A stretch of 64,000 nucleotides of DNA. It comes from Aquitalea aquatilis. Its GTDB lineage: Bacteria; Pseudomonadota; Gammaproteobacteria; Burkholderiales; Chromobacteriaceae. The translations under genes and the position numbers were made by a program. Below the pieces are notes generated by a model. It saw nothing but the letters and a program-made list of their open reading frames with translations. It made no database searches and was not told the origin of the DNA. Every line of letters starts with the position of its first letter. Position 1 is the stretch's first letter. This document shows, in pieces, positions 1-12,277 of the stretch. The DNA is taken from NCBI RefSeq assembly GCF_005155025.1, contig NZ_CP039731.1, forward strand, positions 62,001 through 126,000, given 5' to 3'.

Positions 1-384
1 CTGCACCTGACCGTGGCGCACGCCGGTTTCGGCAATGACCGAGCGGGCAAAACTTTCCACCTCGGCGCTGTCGCCACGCAGAATCACCGTTTCGATGCAG
101 TCATCGTGGTTGATATGGGCATGCATGGTGGCGATGGCCATGTCGTGGTGATCGTGCTGCAGGCCGGTGAGGCGCGAGGACAGCTGGCGCTCGTGGTGAT
201 CGAACACATAGCTGAGCACCGCCACACAGGGGCCGCCCGCACCGCGCCCCAGATCTTCCTCGCCCAGTTCGCGCCGCAACATGTCGCGCACCGCCTCCGA
301 ACGGCTGCTGTAGCCACGCCGCGCCATCAGTTCGTCAAAAGCCTGTGCCAGCTCGTCGCTGAGCGAAATCGTCACTCTTTGCAT
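1..384 (-). CDS. nikR: Nickel-responsive regulator NikR (3' end cut by window edge)
   Basis: The first 128 codons are present and the frame runs off the left edge of the window. The N-terminus is a ribbon-helix-helix DNA-binding domain (about residues 1-45, beginning MQRVTISLSDELAQ). A C-terminal ACT-like nickel-binding domain follows. The high-affinity nickel ligands of the family are visible as H77, H88, H90 and C96, with the hallmark HINHDDC at 90-96. In the family, nickel-loaded tetramers repress nickel uptake genes. No nickel transporter lies inside the window, so any target must be to the left or elsewhere. The ATG at 384 has an AGGAG-like Shine-Dalgarno just upstream (reverse complement of ctcct). 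Confidence 0.95.
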   Translation of the reverse strand, partial: MQRVTISLSDELAQAFDELMARRGYSSRSEAVRDMLRRELGEEDLGRGAGGPCVAVLSYVFDHHERQLSSRLTGLQHDHHDMAIATMHAHINHDDCIETVILRGDSAEVESFARSVIAETGVRHGQVQ

Positions 385-654
385 GTCTGCCTCCTGAAAA
401 CAGAGGCCGAGCATAGCAGAGCGCCGCCGCCGCTGGCGCATTTGCCCCGGTGCATTTGCCCCGGCTCAGCCCGGCATGCGGCGGGCAAAGCACCGCGGGC
501 ATGACTGATGTCATATTGTGGTGCAGGGAAAAATGCGATATTGCGCCAGCAACGGCACAATGCAGCATTCTGCTGCCCGTACGGCGCGCCGATTAACTAA
601 GATGACAAGGTTCACCTGCCAGTTTCATGGCGGTAACCACCAGGGACACCACTC

Positions 655-1812
655 ATGCGCATCCGCCAGCTCTGCCTGCCTGACAGCCGCCCCGATGCAG
701 AAGGCTTGCAGCCGCTGCGCGCCATCGATCCCCAGTTGCTGCTGGTATTTGCCACGCTGGATTTTTTTGCCGACGGGCAGGCGCTGGCCACGCTGCAGGC
801 GGCGTTTCCCGACAGCCTGCTGCTGGGCTGCTCCACCGCAGGCGAAATTTCCAGTCATGGTGTGGATGACCACTCCACGGTGCTGACCGCCATCCATTTT
901 TCCCATACCCGCGTCCAGCCTGCCGTCACGCCCCTGCATGACATGGCCGACTCTGCTGCGGCCGGTGCCCGGCTGGCACGGCAGCTGGCAGCGGACGATC
1001 TGCAAATGGTGCTGGTGCTGGGCCAGGGCGTGGCCATCAATGGCAGTGCCCTGTTGCAAGGCATCAGCAGCGTGCTGGGAACACGGCTGCCGGTGGTGGG
1101 CGGTCTGGCTGGCGACAACGCAGCCTTCAGCCGCACCTTTACCCTGAACGAACACGGCAGCTCGGATCACCAGCTGGTGGCGGTCGGCCTGTATGGCCGG
1201 CAGTTGCGCCTGGGCCATGGCAGCTATGGCGGCTGGACCACCTTCGGCCCGGCACGCCAGGTGACACGCTGTCAGCAAAACGTGCTGTACGAGCTGGATG
1301 GTGCACCGGCGCTGGAAGTGTACAAGCGCTATCTGGGCGAATATGCGGCCGACCTGCCCGGCTCCGGCCTGCTGTTTCCCTTCTCCATGCTGGGAGAGAA
1401 CCAGCAGGATGCCGGGGTGATCCGCACCATTCTGGCCGTGGATGAAGCCACAGGCAGCCTGACCCTGGCCGGCGAAGTGCACACCGGCTGTTATCTCAAG
1501 CTGATGCACGCCAGCACCGACAATCTGGTGCATGGTGCGGAACAGGCCGCCAGCGCGGCCCGCCTGGCGCAGCCGGTGGACGGCGACAGCCTGGCCCTGC
1601 TGGTGTCCTGCGTTGGCCGCAAGCTGGTGATGGGCGACCGGGTCGATGAAGAAATCGAAGCGGTAGCCGACGAACTGGGCAGCCATACCGTGCTGGCCGG
1701 CTTCTATTCCAATGGCGAAATCAGCCCCTTCGCCCCAGGCCAGCCCTGCCGCCTGCACAACCAGACCATGACCATTACCACGCTTGCCGAAACGGCAAGC
1801 ACCCACGACTGA
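655..1812 (+). CDS. FIST domain signal-transduction protein
   Basis: 385 aa with both FIST halves. The FIST_N signature GCSTAGEIS lies near residues 58-66 and the FIST_C signature GFYSNGEISP near 349-358. FIST domains are proposed sensors of small ligands such as amino acids. There is no signal peptide or membrane segment, so it is probably cytoplasmic. The stop codon is 31 bp before the most likely start of the hybrid histidine kinase, so the two are probably co-transcribed and may form a receptor-kinase pair. The ATG at 655 follows a GGGA ribosome site. The family call is firm; the ligand is unknown. Confidence 0.9.
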   Translation: MRIRQLCLPDSRPDAEGLQPLRAIDPQLLLVFATLDFFADGQALATLQAAFPDSLLLGCSTAGEISSHGVDDHSTVLTAIHFSHTRVQPAVTPLHDMADSAAAGARLARQLAADDLQMVLVLGQGVAINGSALLQGISSVLGTRLPVVGGLAGDNAAFSRTFTLNEHGSSDHQLVAVGLYGRQLRLGHGSYGGWTTFGPARQVTRCQQNVLYELDGAPALEVYKRYLGEYAADLPGSGLLFPFSMLGENQQDAGVIRTILAVDEATGSLTLAGEVHTGCYLKLMHASTDNLVHGAEQAASAARLAQPVDGDSLALLVSCVGRKLVMGDRVDEEIEAVADELGSHTVLAGFYSNGEISPFAPGQPCRLHNQTMTITTLAETASTHD

Positions 1813-1843
1813 TGCGAGCGCAGCAGACGCCAGCGGGGACTTC

Positions 1844-4942
<3,099 letters not shown>

Positions 4943-4963
4943 TCATTAACAGGAATGAACACC

Positions 4964-5386
4964 ATGCTGATCCAGCTGATTTACTCCAGTACCGCCAGCG
5001 CCGATTTCAGCCCGGCAGAGCTGACCGCCATCCTGGAGCAATCCGTCGCCAACAACCAGGCGAATGAGGTCACCGGCCTGCTGCTGTACACCAAGGGCAG
5101 CTTTCTGCAATTACTGGAAGGCAGCCCGGCCGCCGTGGATGCCACCTATGCCCGCATCGCACGCGACCCGCGTCATCACTCTATCGAACCGCATCTGCGC
5201 ACCCCCATCCACCAGCGCGAATTCAGCCAGTGGCATATGGGCATGCGCCAGCTGGATGCGGCCACGGCCAGCGCCCTGCCCCAGTTTGCCCCGGTGTTCG
5301 AACAGGGTTTCGACCCGCAGCGGCTGACCGCCGCCCCGGACGAGGGGCTGGCCATCCTGCGCGCCATCGCCGGGCTGGACAGCTAA
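4964..5386 (+). CDS. BLUF-domain blue-light sensor
   Basis: 140 aa, essentially a stand-alone BLUF domain that binds FAD. The residues that drive the photocycle have the same spacing as in AppA: Y7, N31, Q49, W90 and M92 (AppA Y21, N45, Q63, W104, M106, from memory). I chose the ATG at 4964 because AGGA lies about 10 bases upstream; the ATG at 4955 adds only three residues and has cramped spacing. It begins 21 bp after the hybrid kinase, so an operon is likely. With no output domain of its own, it presumably signals by protein-protein contact, the kinase being the obvious candidate partner (inference). Confidence 0.92.
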   Translation: MLIQLIYSSTASADFSPAELTAILEQSVANNQANEVTGLLLYTKGSFLQLLEGSPAAVDATYARIARDPRHHSIEPHLRTPIHQREFSQWHMGMRQLDAATASALPQFAPVFEQGFDPQRLTAAPDEGLAILRAIAGLDS

Positions 5387-5400
5387 ACCGGCCAACGGCC

Positions 5401-6198
5401 TTACCACTCCGCCATCCCCGCGCCGCGCCAGTATTCAGCGCTGCTGGCGATGCCGGCGTAATCCGCCAGATCCAGTGGGCTGAAACCACCAATCGCCGTC
5501 GCCTGCAAAAAGGGCTGCAAGTCGGCCGCGCGCAGGCTGTCGCGAATGGCCTGACGTAGCCGCGCCACCGTCGCCGCAGGCGTGGACGCTGCGGTAATCA
5601 GCGGCAGGCCGGGCTGCAGCCGGGTATGGCCGATGCAGGCCAGCTGCTCGAACAGTTGCGGCTGTTGCCGTGCCAGCAGCGCATGGCTGACACAATCGAG
5701 GGCGGCAATATCCGCCTCGCCCGCCGCCAGCATGCCGGCCGAGGCCCGATGCGAACCGGAAAACCTGACCTGGGCAAAAAAGGGCTGCACCCCGGCCAGC
5801 GCCGCCACCTCGGCGCGCAAGGCGTGATAGCCCGACTGCGAATGCCGCTCGTTGCACACGGCGCGCTGTCCACGAAAGTCTGCCAGCGTGCTGCCGGCAT
5901 CGCTCTTGCGCACCAGCAGCGCACTGCTGTAACGCCAGTCGGCGCAGCCGGGCAGTTGATAATGAAAGGCCCCCAGCACCTGTACCTGTGCCTGCAATAG
6001 CGTGGAGACCGGATAGCCACAGCTCTGGCTGAGCAGCATGCCTGGCTCACGCCAGTGCGCCAGATAATCCTCTGGCCAGCTCAGGCTGGCGGGCAGCTGT
6101 GGCTCGCCCAGCTGCTGCAGATGCTGGCGCAGCCACTGCCAGTAGTGTTCGGTCAGCGGCTGCGGCCACGGGTACATGGGCAGGCTGGCCCAGGCCAT
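5401..6198 (-). CDS. PhnD-like periplasmic-binding-protein fold, no signal peptide
   Basis: 265 aa of the phosphate/phosphite/phosphonate (PhnD) binding-protein superfamily. It is recognisable from the overall pattern, including LADFRGQRAVCNERHSQSGY and the later SGSHRASAGMLAAGEADIAALD. The ATG at 6198 lies 4 bp after the stop of the upstream permease. The N-terminus (MAWASLPMYPWPQ) lacks a secretion signal, so it may be cytoplasmic. It is the last gene of an osmoprotectant transporter operon that already has a secreted binding protein. It could be a regulatory ligand sensor or a protein repurposed from uptake. Family assignment is moderate; no substrate is claimed. Confidence 0.65.
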   Translation of the reverse strand: MAWASLPMYPWPQPLTEHYWQWLRQHLQQLGEPQLPASLSWPEDYLAHWREPGMLLSQSCGYPVSTLLQAQVQVLGAFHYQLPGCADWRYSSALLVRKSDAGSTLADFRGQRAVCNERHSQSGYHALRAEVAALAGVQPFFAQVRFSGSHRASAGMLAAGEADIAALDCVSHALLARQQPQLFEQLACIGHTRLQPGLPLITAASTPAATVARLRQAIRDSLRAADLQPFLQATAIGGFSPLDLADYAGIASSAEYWRGAGMAEW

Positions 6199-6202
6199 GG
6201 CC

Positions 6203-6949
6203 TCAGTGCTCCACACCGACATGCGGCGACAGGCGATGGGCCAGCCAGTCGAAGCACTGGTCGGCCACGATGGCCAGCAAGGCCACCAGCAACGCCCCTT
6301 GCAGCACATAGGCGGTATTGAAGCCGCTCAGCCCGACGATGATGGGCAGGCCCAGCGTGCGCGCCCCCACGGTAGAGGCGATGGCCGCCGTGCCGATATT
6401 GATCACCACCGAAGTACGCACCCCGGCCAGCAACACCGGGGCGGCCAGCGGCAGTTCCACCTGCCACAGGATGCGCCAGCGCCCCATGCCCAGGCCACGC
6501 GCCACTTCCAGCACGCTGTCCGGCACCGAGGCCAGCCCGGCCAGCGTGCCTTGCGTCACCGGCAACAGGCCGTACAACACCAGTGCAATCAGCGCCGGCC
6601 ATTCGCCAAAGCCGATCAGTGGCGCGGCAATCGCCAACACCGCCACCGGCGGCAGCGCCTGGCTGATGGCCAGCACGCTGTCCAGCAAGGGGCGGAATTC
6701 ACGCCCGGCCGGCCGGCTGGCCAACAGGCCGGCAGCCACCCCGCCCAGCACGGCAATCAGGCTGGAAGCCAGCACCAGCAGCAGATGCGCCAGCACCAGG
6801 CTGGCAAAGCTGTCCTGGGTATAGAGCGGGCGTTCCACTTCGGGAAACAGCCAAGCAAACAAGCCGGCACTGTGCGGCAACAGATACCACAAGGCCAGCA
6901 ACAGGCCAGTGCTGAGCCACAAGGCGGCAGGCAGGCGGGCCGGCTTCAT
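6203..6949 (-). CDS. Osmoprotectant ABC transporter permease (YehW/OpuC type)
   Basis: 248 aa, about six hydrophobic segments. The permease coupling loop is visible in [20 protein letters not shown]. Related to YehW/OpuCB/OpuCD permeases that import glycine betaine, choline or similar compatible solutes. The gene overlaps the ATPase gene by 4 bp (ATGA type), showing translational coupling. It pairs with the larger permease at 7871-9031 to form the membrane channel. Exact solute is not readable from the sequence. Confidence 0.88.
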   Translation of the reverse strand: MKPARLPAALWLSTGLLLALWYLLPHSAGLFAWLFPEVERPLYTQDSFASLVLAHLLLVLASSLIAVLGGVAAGLLASRPAGREFRPLLDSVLAISQALPPVAVLAIAAPLIGFGEWPALIALVLYGLLPVTQGTLAGLASVPDSVLEVARGLGMGRWRILWQVELPLAAPVLLAGVRTSVVINIGTAAIASTVGARTLGLPIIVGLSGFNTAYVLQGALLVALLAIVADQCFDWLAHRLSPHVGVEH

Positions 6950-7878
6950 GCGGCCACCGGCAGCAGGTCGGCAAAATGCAGCACGCCAGCCGGCTGACCC
7001 TGTGCATCGATCACCGGCAGGCTGCTGACCCGGCGTGCGACAAAGGCCGACAGCGCCTCGCGCAGCGTGGCCGAGGCGGCAATCGGCTCGCCGCCGACTT
7101 GCTGCAGCGGCCGCATGCGGCTGGCCACCGTGTCCAGCCCCAGCAGGCGCACGCCGACATCGCTCTGGCCAACGAAGTCGCGCACGAAATCACTGGCTGG
7201 ATGCAGCAGGAAATCCTGGGCACTGCCCTGCTGCACCACCCGTCCCTTGTCCATCAGCACGATACGCTGGCCCAGCAGCAGGGCTTCGTCGATATCGTGC
7301 GTTACCAGCACGATGGTCTTGCCGGACAGCGCCTGGATGCGCAGCAGCTCCTGCTGCAGCGTGCCACGGGTGACCGGGTCCAGCGCGCCGAAAGGCTCGT
7401 CCATCAGCAACACTTCCGGGTCGGCCGCCAAGGCGCGCGCCACACCGACCCGCTGCTGCTGGCCACCCGACAACTGGTGCGGGTAGCGCGCCAAAAACTG
7501 CGCAGCAGGCAGGTGCAACAACTCCAGCAGCTCGACCACCCGCTCGCGGATACGGGCTTTTGGCCATTTGAGCAGGGACGGTACGGCGGCGATGTTCTGT
7601 TCCACCGTCCAATGTGGAAACAGACCCACCGACTGGATGGCATAGCCGATACGGCGGCGCAGCACCTCGGGTGGCTGGCTGCGGATATCCTCGCCGGCCA
7701 GCCGTATGCTGCCGCCATCCGGCTCGATCAGCCGGTTGATCATCTTCAGCGTGGTGGACTTGCCCGAGCCGGAAGTACCGATCAGCACCGCCAGCTCGCC
7801 GGCGGCCACCTGCAAGTCGACATCGGCCACGGCCTGCCAGCCATTGAAAAACTTGTTTACTGCCTTGAGTTCAAGCAT
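6946..7878 (-). CDS. Osmoprotectant ABC transporter ATPase with C-terminal CBS region (YehX type)
   Basis: 310 aa. Walker [10 protein letters not shown] at 34-42, signature [15 protein letters not shown], Walker [13 protein letters not shown] and the switch histidine in LVTHD. The last ~45 residues resemble one CBS repeat ([20 protein letters not shown]), the ionic-strength or nucleotide sensing module of OpuA/OpuC-type ATPases. I chose the second in-frame ATG (7878) because GGGG lies 9 bases upstream; the first, at 7884, has cramped spacing. It overlaps the preceding permease by 8 bp. Confidence 0.9.
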   Translation of the reverse strand: MLELKAVNKFFNGWQAVADVDLQVAAGELAVLIGTSGSGKSTTLKMINRLIEPDGGSIRLAGEDIRSQPPEVLRRRIGYAIQSVGLFPHWTVEQNIAAVPSLLKWPKARIRERVVELLELLHLPAAQFLARYPHQLSGGQQQRVGVARALAADPEVLLMDEPFGALDPVTRGTLQQELLRIQALSGKTIVLVTHDIDEALLLGQRIVLMDKGRVVQQGSAQDFLLHPASDFVRDFVGQSDVGVRLLGLDTVASRMRPLQQVGGEPIAASATLREALSAFVARRVSSLPVIDAQGQPAGVLHFADLLPVAA

Positions 7879-9031
7879 GGTCATCAGCCCCTTTCAGCCG
7901 GGAAATCAGCAGGCGAAACGCCACGTCCACCAGCAAGGCCAGCAGCAGCACCGGCAACACCCCCAGCAATACCTGGTCGAGCGCACTGGCCGACAGCCCC
8001 TGGAACATGATGGCGCCAAAGCCACCCGCCCCGATCAGCGCCGCCACCGCCGCCAGCCCCACCGCCTGCACGGTGGTGATGCGCAAGCCGCTGAGAAACA
8101 CCGGCAGCGCCAGCGGGGTTTCCACCTGCAGCATGATCTGCCACGGCGTCATGCCCATGCCGCGAGCCGCCTCGCGCACGGTGGGTGGCACCTGCTGCAG
8201 CCCGGCCAGCGTGCCACGCACCACCGGCAACAGCGCGTACAGGCTGAGCGCCAGCAGCGCCGGTGCCAGCCCCACGCCGGCAATGCCAAGCCCCGGCAAC
8301 TGCCGGCCCAGCCAGGCCAGCGGGCCGATCAACAAGCCGAACAGCGCAATCGACGGAATGGTCTGCAATACATTGAGCACGGGAAACAGCAGCCGGGCAA
8401 AGCGGGCCGAGCGATAGGCCGCCACCCCCAGCGCGCCGCCCAGCAGCAATGCCGGCAGCACGGAAAACAGCACCAGCTGCACGTGACGCAGCAGGGCATC
8501 ATCAAACGCATCCTGGTTATTGTGGTATTCACGCAGCAGGGACAGGCTGTCCAGCCTGCCGCTCAGCAACAGCAATAACAGCGGCAGCTGGGCCAGCGCC
8601 AACAGCAACACGCGGCGCGGCAGACCGGCAGCCAATACTTGCAGCGCCTCGGCCAGCTGCAGCAACAACAACAGCTGCAACAGCCAGAAGCCGCCGCCAA
8701 ACGACACCCGCGCCAGCGCATCCTCGTCACCAGCGCGCAGCATGGCCTCGCTGCCGGCCAGCCACCACAGGGCAGCCCCCAGCCACAGCGCCGCCAGATA
8801 CACCGCCCGCTCCCGCAACACACCCGGCCGCCACCACGGGGCCAGCAACAAGGGCAAGGCCGGCAGCAGCACCAACCAGCGCAGGCCGGAGCCCGCTTGC
8901 AGCCAGGCGAGCAGAGCGATGCCCTGCCCGGTCAACAGGCGGTTGGGCGCATAGGTGAGCAGCGGCAGGCCCAGCGCCGCCGCCAGCGACAGCAACACCA
9001 GCAGCAGGCGCACCCGGCTATACAGACGCAT
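7871..9031 (-). CDS. Osmoprotectant ABC transporter permease with N-terminal extension (YehY type)
   Basis: 386 aa, longer than the partner permease. Roughly 180 residues of Leu-rich hydrophobic segments come first. A standard permease domain follows, with the coupling loop in EAARGMGMTPWQIMLQVETP. The YehY family shows the same extended N-terminus. It is the second gene of the transporter, starting 30 bp after the binding protein. Known relatives form low-affinity betaine uptake systems; the substrate here is inferred only. Confidence 0.87.
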   Translation of the reverse strand: MRLYSRVRLLLVLLSLAAALGLPLLTYAPNRLLTGQGIALLAWLQAGSGLRWLVLLPALPLLLAPWWRPGVLRERAVYLAALWLGAALWWLAGSEAMLRAGDEDALARVSFGGGFWLLQLLLLLQLAEALQVLAAGLPRRVLLLALAQLPLLLLLLSGRLDSLSLLREYHNNQDAFDDALLRHVQLVLFSVLPALLLGGALGVAAYRSARFARLLFPVLNVLQTIPSIALFGLLIGPLAWLGRQLPGLGIAGVGLAPALLALSLYALLPVVRGTLAGLQQVPPTVREAARGMGMTPWQIMLQVETPLALPVFLSGLRITTVQAVGLAAVAALIGAGGFGAIMFQGLSASALDQVLLGVLPVLLLALLVDVAFRLLISRLKGADDHA

Positions 9032-9061
9032 GCGTCACCCCGGCAGGCAGCAGCAACCTGA

Positions 9062-9988
9062 TCACTTGATAAAGCCCTTTTTCTTCAGGTAATCCTGCGC
9101 CACCTTGCGCGCATCGCGGCCTTCGATGGCGATGCTGGCGTTGAGTTTTTGCAGCGTGGGGCCAGTGAGCGACAGGAACACCGGCTTCAGCACCGCGGCG
9201 ATTTTGGGCTGTTTGGCCAGCACCTCGCTGCGGATAATCGGTGCTGGCGCGTATATCGGCTGCACGCCCTTCACATCATCCAGCGTCACCAGCCCCAGCG
9301 CCGCCACCGGGCCATCGGTGCCATAGGCCATGGCGGCATTGACGCCGGAAGTCTGCTCGGCTGCCGCCTTGATGGTGACCGAGGTATCGCCGCCAGCCAG
9401 GGTCAGCAGCTGGTCCTGCTTCAGCTTGAAGCCATAGGCGTTCTGGAAGGCCGGTAGTGCGTCGGCGCGTTCGATGAACTCGGCCGATGCCGCCAGCTTG
9501 AAGCGCCCGCCCTTGTTGATCCAGTTGCCCAGGTCAGTCAGCGTTTTCAGCTTGTTGGCCGCCGCCACATCCTTGCGGATGGCAATGGCCCAGGTATTGT
9601 TGGCCGGCGATGGCGTCAGCCAGCTGATGCGGTTTTTTTCCTGGTCCAGTTTTTTCACCAGCTGATAGCCCGCCTCGGCATTCTTCCAGGCCGGATTGCT
9701 TTCATCGGCAAAGAAAAACGCACCATTGCCGGTGTATTCCGGGTAGATGTCGATTTCGCCGGCGGTAATGGCACCACGCACCACCTTGGTATTGCCCAGC
9801 GACACCTTGCTGACGGTCTTGATGCCATTGGCTTCCAGTACCTGCTGGATGATATTGCCCAGCAAGGCGCCTTCGGTATCGATCTTGGAGCCCACCCGTA
9901 CCGCATCAGCCGCCACGGCCTGCCAGGACAAGGTGCTCAACGCCAGTGCCGCCAACAGCCGACGACGGGAAAATTTTGCTTGGGTCAT
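9062..9988 (-). CDS. Osmoprotectant-binding periplasmic protein (OsmF/YehZ type)
   Basis: 308 aa from the ATG at 9988. The frame is open further upstream, but the signal peptide (MTQAKFSRRRLLAALALSTL, cleavage near AVAADAV) fixes this start. The RRR-containing n-region could be read as Tat-like. The mature protein starts with VRVGSKIDTEGALLGNIIQQ, which matches the OpuAC/OsmF betaine-binding family, and has AGEIDIYPEYTGNGA typical of this fold. It delivers solute to the two permeases downstream. The desaturase lies only 32 bp upstream on the same strand and may share its promoter. Confidence 0.9.
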   Translation of the reverse strand: MTQAKFSRRRLLAALALSTLSWQAVAADAVRVGSKIDTEGALLGNIIQQVLEANGIKTVSKVSLGNTKVVRGAITAGEIDIYPEYTGNGAFFFADESNPAWKNAEAGYQLVKKLDQEKNRISWLTPSPANNTWAIAIRKDVAAANKLKTLTDLGNWINKGGRFKLAASAEFIERADALPAFQNAYGFKLKQDQLLTLAGGDTSVTIKAAAEQTSGVNAAMAYGTDGPVAALGLVTLDDVKGVQPIYAPAPIIRSEVLAKQPKIAAVLKPVFLSLTGPTLQKLNASIAIEGRDARKVAQDYLKKKGFIK

Positions 9989-10020
9989 GGTATTCCTCTT
10001 GATGGATGAACAGCGTGCCT

Positions 10021-10969
10021 TCAGGCAAAGGGGTGCAGCGTATCGATCACCGGCCGGCGACGATGCCGCCACAGCAGCGGCAGATAACCCTGCTCGACAA
10101 AACCGCCGCTGAGTTGCTGGTAATGCTGGCGTTCGGCCAGATAGGCCTGACGCAGACGATACCAGGGCAGGCCCGGATGCAGGTGATGCACCAGATGGTA
10201 ATTCAGGTTGAGAAACAACAGCCGCCACGGCCAGGCGGCTTCGTTCAGCACCGAGCGGGCTGCCGCATCCGGCACCGCCCGGTGCTCGTAAAAGGAACGT
10301 ACCATGGCCAGCGCCAGTGCGGGATAGGCAATGCACAACAGGTAATACCCCGGCGCGATACCGTGCTGGCGCAGCCACAGCAGCAACAGGCCCAGCAAGA
10401 GCAGATGGCTGCTCCACACCAGCAGCTGTTGCCGCTGGCCGCTACGTACCGCAGCGCGCAGCGTGGCCAGCCAGCCCAGGGCCGGCCCCAGCAGCAAGCG
10501 CCCCCGCCGGCAAGGTGGCGTGGTAGTAGGTTTCCGGGTCCACCCCCGGCAGAGTCAGGCTTTCATCATGGTGATGGGCCAGATGGCTGTCACGATAGAC
10601 CGCATAGGGATACCACACTGCCAGCGGCAGCAGGCCGAACCAGGCATTGAGCCAGCCATGGCGGGTGGGATGACCGTGAATCAGCTCGTGCTGCAGCGAC
10701 ATATACCAACTGGTAAAGACAATCAGCAGCGGCGTGGCCAGCCATGGCCCCAGCTGTCGCCACAGCGCCGCCGTGCCGAACCAGCCGCCATAGATGACGG
10801 CGATGAGCAGCCAGGTGGGCAGCTCCAGCCGCGCCAGCCAGGCCCGCGCCCCGGACTGCCCGGCAGGTACAGACGGCGCAGTGTCCCCATCCCGCAGGTC
10901 GGGAATGGCAGAACCTTCGCGATAGAGGCGGCCGGAATGCAAACCGGCATGTTGCAATGAGCAATACAT
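10021..10969 (-). pseudogene. Membrane fatty-acid desaturase interrupted by a single-base frameshift
   Basis: Two overlapping minus-strand frames (10969 to 10442, then 10497 to 10021) together make a full fatty-acid desaturase of about 315 aa. The first holds the histidine boxes HELIHGH and HLAHHHD; the second holds HLVHHLHPG. The frame changes by +1 at a run of five C on the plus strand (10501-10505). With four, the join would read PAGRLLLGPALGW and the protein would be intact. The ATG at 10969 has AAGGAG seven bases upstream. Either a real inactivation or phase switch at a homopolymer, or a sequencing error. The family inserts double bonds in membrane lipid acyl chains using a di-iron centre. 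Confidence 0.85.
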
Positions 10970-11282
10970 GAGGCGGCTCCTTGAATGAGCCGACCACTAT
11001 AGTGTTGCGCCCGCCGCCGCCAAACCAAGAAAAAATGACAAGCATTGCAGAAAAACGCCAGCAGTCAGCGGGGCGGGGATGGCGGGCTGACCCGCCCACG
11101 CGACTGCTGCGCGGAAGGGGCAGCCGCCTACCGCCGCCGCAGAGCTTGTTCACGATTTAGCGAACGAAGGGTCAGACAAGGCGAAAGGGCGTGAAAAAGC
11201 ACAATGGACAGGGAGTCCATGCGCATCTTGAACGACATTTCAATGCAGGATCACCCGAGTATCGCAGATCGTGAACCCGCTC
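10970..11282. other. Intergenic stretch holding a MITE-like repeat
   Basis: 313 bp between the start of the desaturase gene and the end of the binding-protein gene. The desaturase ribosome site lies at the left end. The right 129 bp (11148-11276) are the inverted-repeat-bounded element listed separately. No convincing gene is seen in between. Confidence 0.6.
11148..11276. repeat. MITE-like element with 9-bp terminal inverted repeats
   Basis: A 129-bp segment bounded by perfect inverted repeats GTTCACGAT (11148-11156) and ATCGTGAAC (11268-11276). It contains no plausible gene. It ends 6 bp from the stop codon of the downstream minus-strand gene. The boundaries and size fit a non-autonomous mobile element or dispersed repeat, but no second copy lies in this window. 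Confidence 0.5.
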
Positions 11283-12221
11283 TCAGCTCTTGGGCAGGCC
11301 GGGCGGATTGGTGCGCGAGGTACTGATGGCCTCGGCCCCCAGGCCCCAGCGGTTGAGCACCTTGGCGTAATTGCCGTTGGCGATCTGGGCATTGATGATC
11401 TGGGTAATCACCGGTGCCAGCCCGGAGCCCTTGCGGGTGGTGACGGCGATATCGGCAGTCAGCGGCCAGCCGCCGGAAAAGGTGCCGGACAGCTTGACCT
11501 TGCCATCGCGGGCAGCCTCAAAGGCATAGAAGGCATTCGGCCCCAGATAGGCATCGGCCCGTCCGGACTGGATGGCCAGCCGCTCCACCGCGTCATCGTC
11601 GTAATACTGCACATCCACCGGCTTGAGGCCGGCCGCCACGTTCTGCTTGTTCCATTGCAGCAGGATCTGTTCCTGGTTGGTGCTGGCACCGACCACCACT
11701 CTCAGCCCGGCCACGTCCTTGGGTTCACGGATTTTCAAGGGGCTGCCGGCCTTGACGTAGATGCCGAGCAAATCCTTGCGATAGGTGGAGAAATCAAATT
11801 TCTCCTTGCGCGCCTCGGTGACCGTGACATTGGAAATCACCGCATCGTATTTGCCGGACTGCAAACCCAGCGGCCAGTCGGCCCAGGCGACATTGACGAT
11901 TTCCAGCTTGCGCCCCAGGCCGTCGGCCACCAGCTGGGCGATATCCGGGTCGGCACCGATCAGGGTTTTGGTGTCGTTGGCAAAGCCGCCCAGCGGCAGG
12001 CGGGCGCTGGCCAGCGCCACCACGAAGGTTTTCTCCTTGGCAAAGCGGGCATCCTTGGGCAGTTGCTGGATGGCCGCCGGCAGCGGTTTGGCACGCGGCC
12101 GCGCCTTTTGCTCGGCGCTCAGGTCAACCTGCACGGCGGCTTGGGCCAGCCACGGGGCCAGCAAGACCAGGCCCAGGCCGGTCAACAGGGTGCGGCGTGT
12201 CCAGTAAGGGGAATGGCTCAT
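11283..12221 (-). CDS. Amino-acid-type ABC transporter substrate-binding protein
   Basis: 312 aa of the SBP_bac_3 family. An export signal is seen near the N-terminus (TRRTLLTGLGLVLLAPWLAQAA). The body includes the ligand-binding pattern VALASARLPLGGF, GADPDIAQLVADGLGRKLEIV and KYDAVISNVTVTEARKEKFDF. It is the last gene of the six-gene minus operon starting at 18302, 56 bp after the fused permease-ATPase. The context suggests a cysteine-derived or sulfur-containing amino acid as ligand (inference). Confidence 0.88.
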   Translation of the reverse strand: MSHSPYWTRRTLLTGLGLVLLAPWLAQAAVQVDLSAEQKARPRAKPLPAAIQQLPKDARFAKEKTFVVALASARLPLGGFANDTKTLIGADPDIAQLVADGLGRKLEIVNVAWADWPLGLQSGKYDAVISNVTVTEARKEKFDFSTYRKDLLGIYVKAGSPLKIREPKDVAGLRVVVGASTNQEQILLQWNKQNVAAGLKPVDVQYYDDDAVERLAIQSGRADAYLGPNAFYAFEAARDGKVKLSGTFSGGWPLTADIAVTTRKGSGLAPVITQIINAQIANGNYAKVLNRWGLGAEAISTSRTNPPGLPKS

Positions 12222-12277
12222 GATGATTTCCTCAGGGTGGTGATGGTGTGTGGGTATAAGGGTTTGCGTTGGCCGGG

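Noticed and set aside
501-514. ATGAC-TGAT-GTCAT as a NikR operator
   Set aside because: The arms are short and the spacing is far from the known GTATGA-N16-TCATAC layout.
1784-1843. TTG start for the hybrid kinase
   Set aside because: Overlaps the FIST gene, no good ribosome site; the ATG at 1844 has GGGGA upstream.
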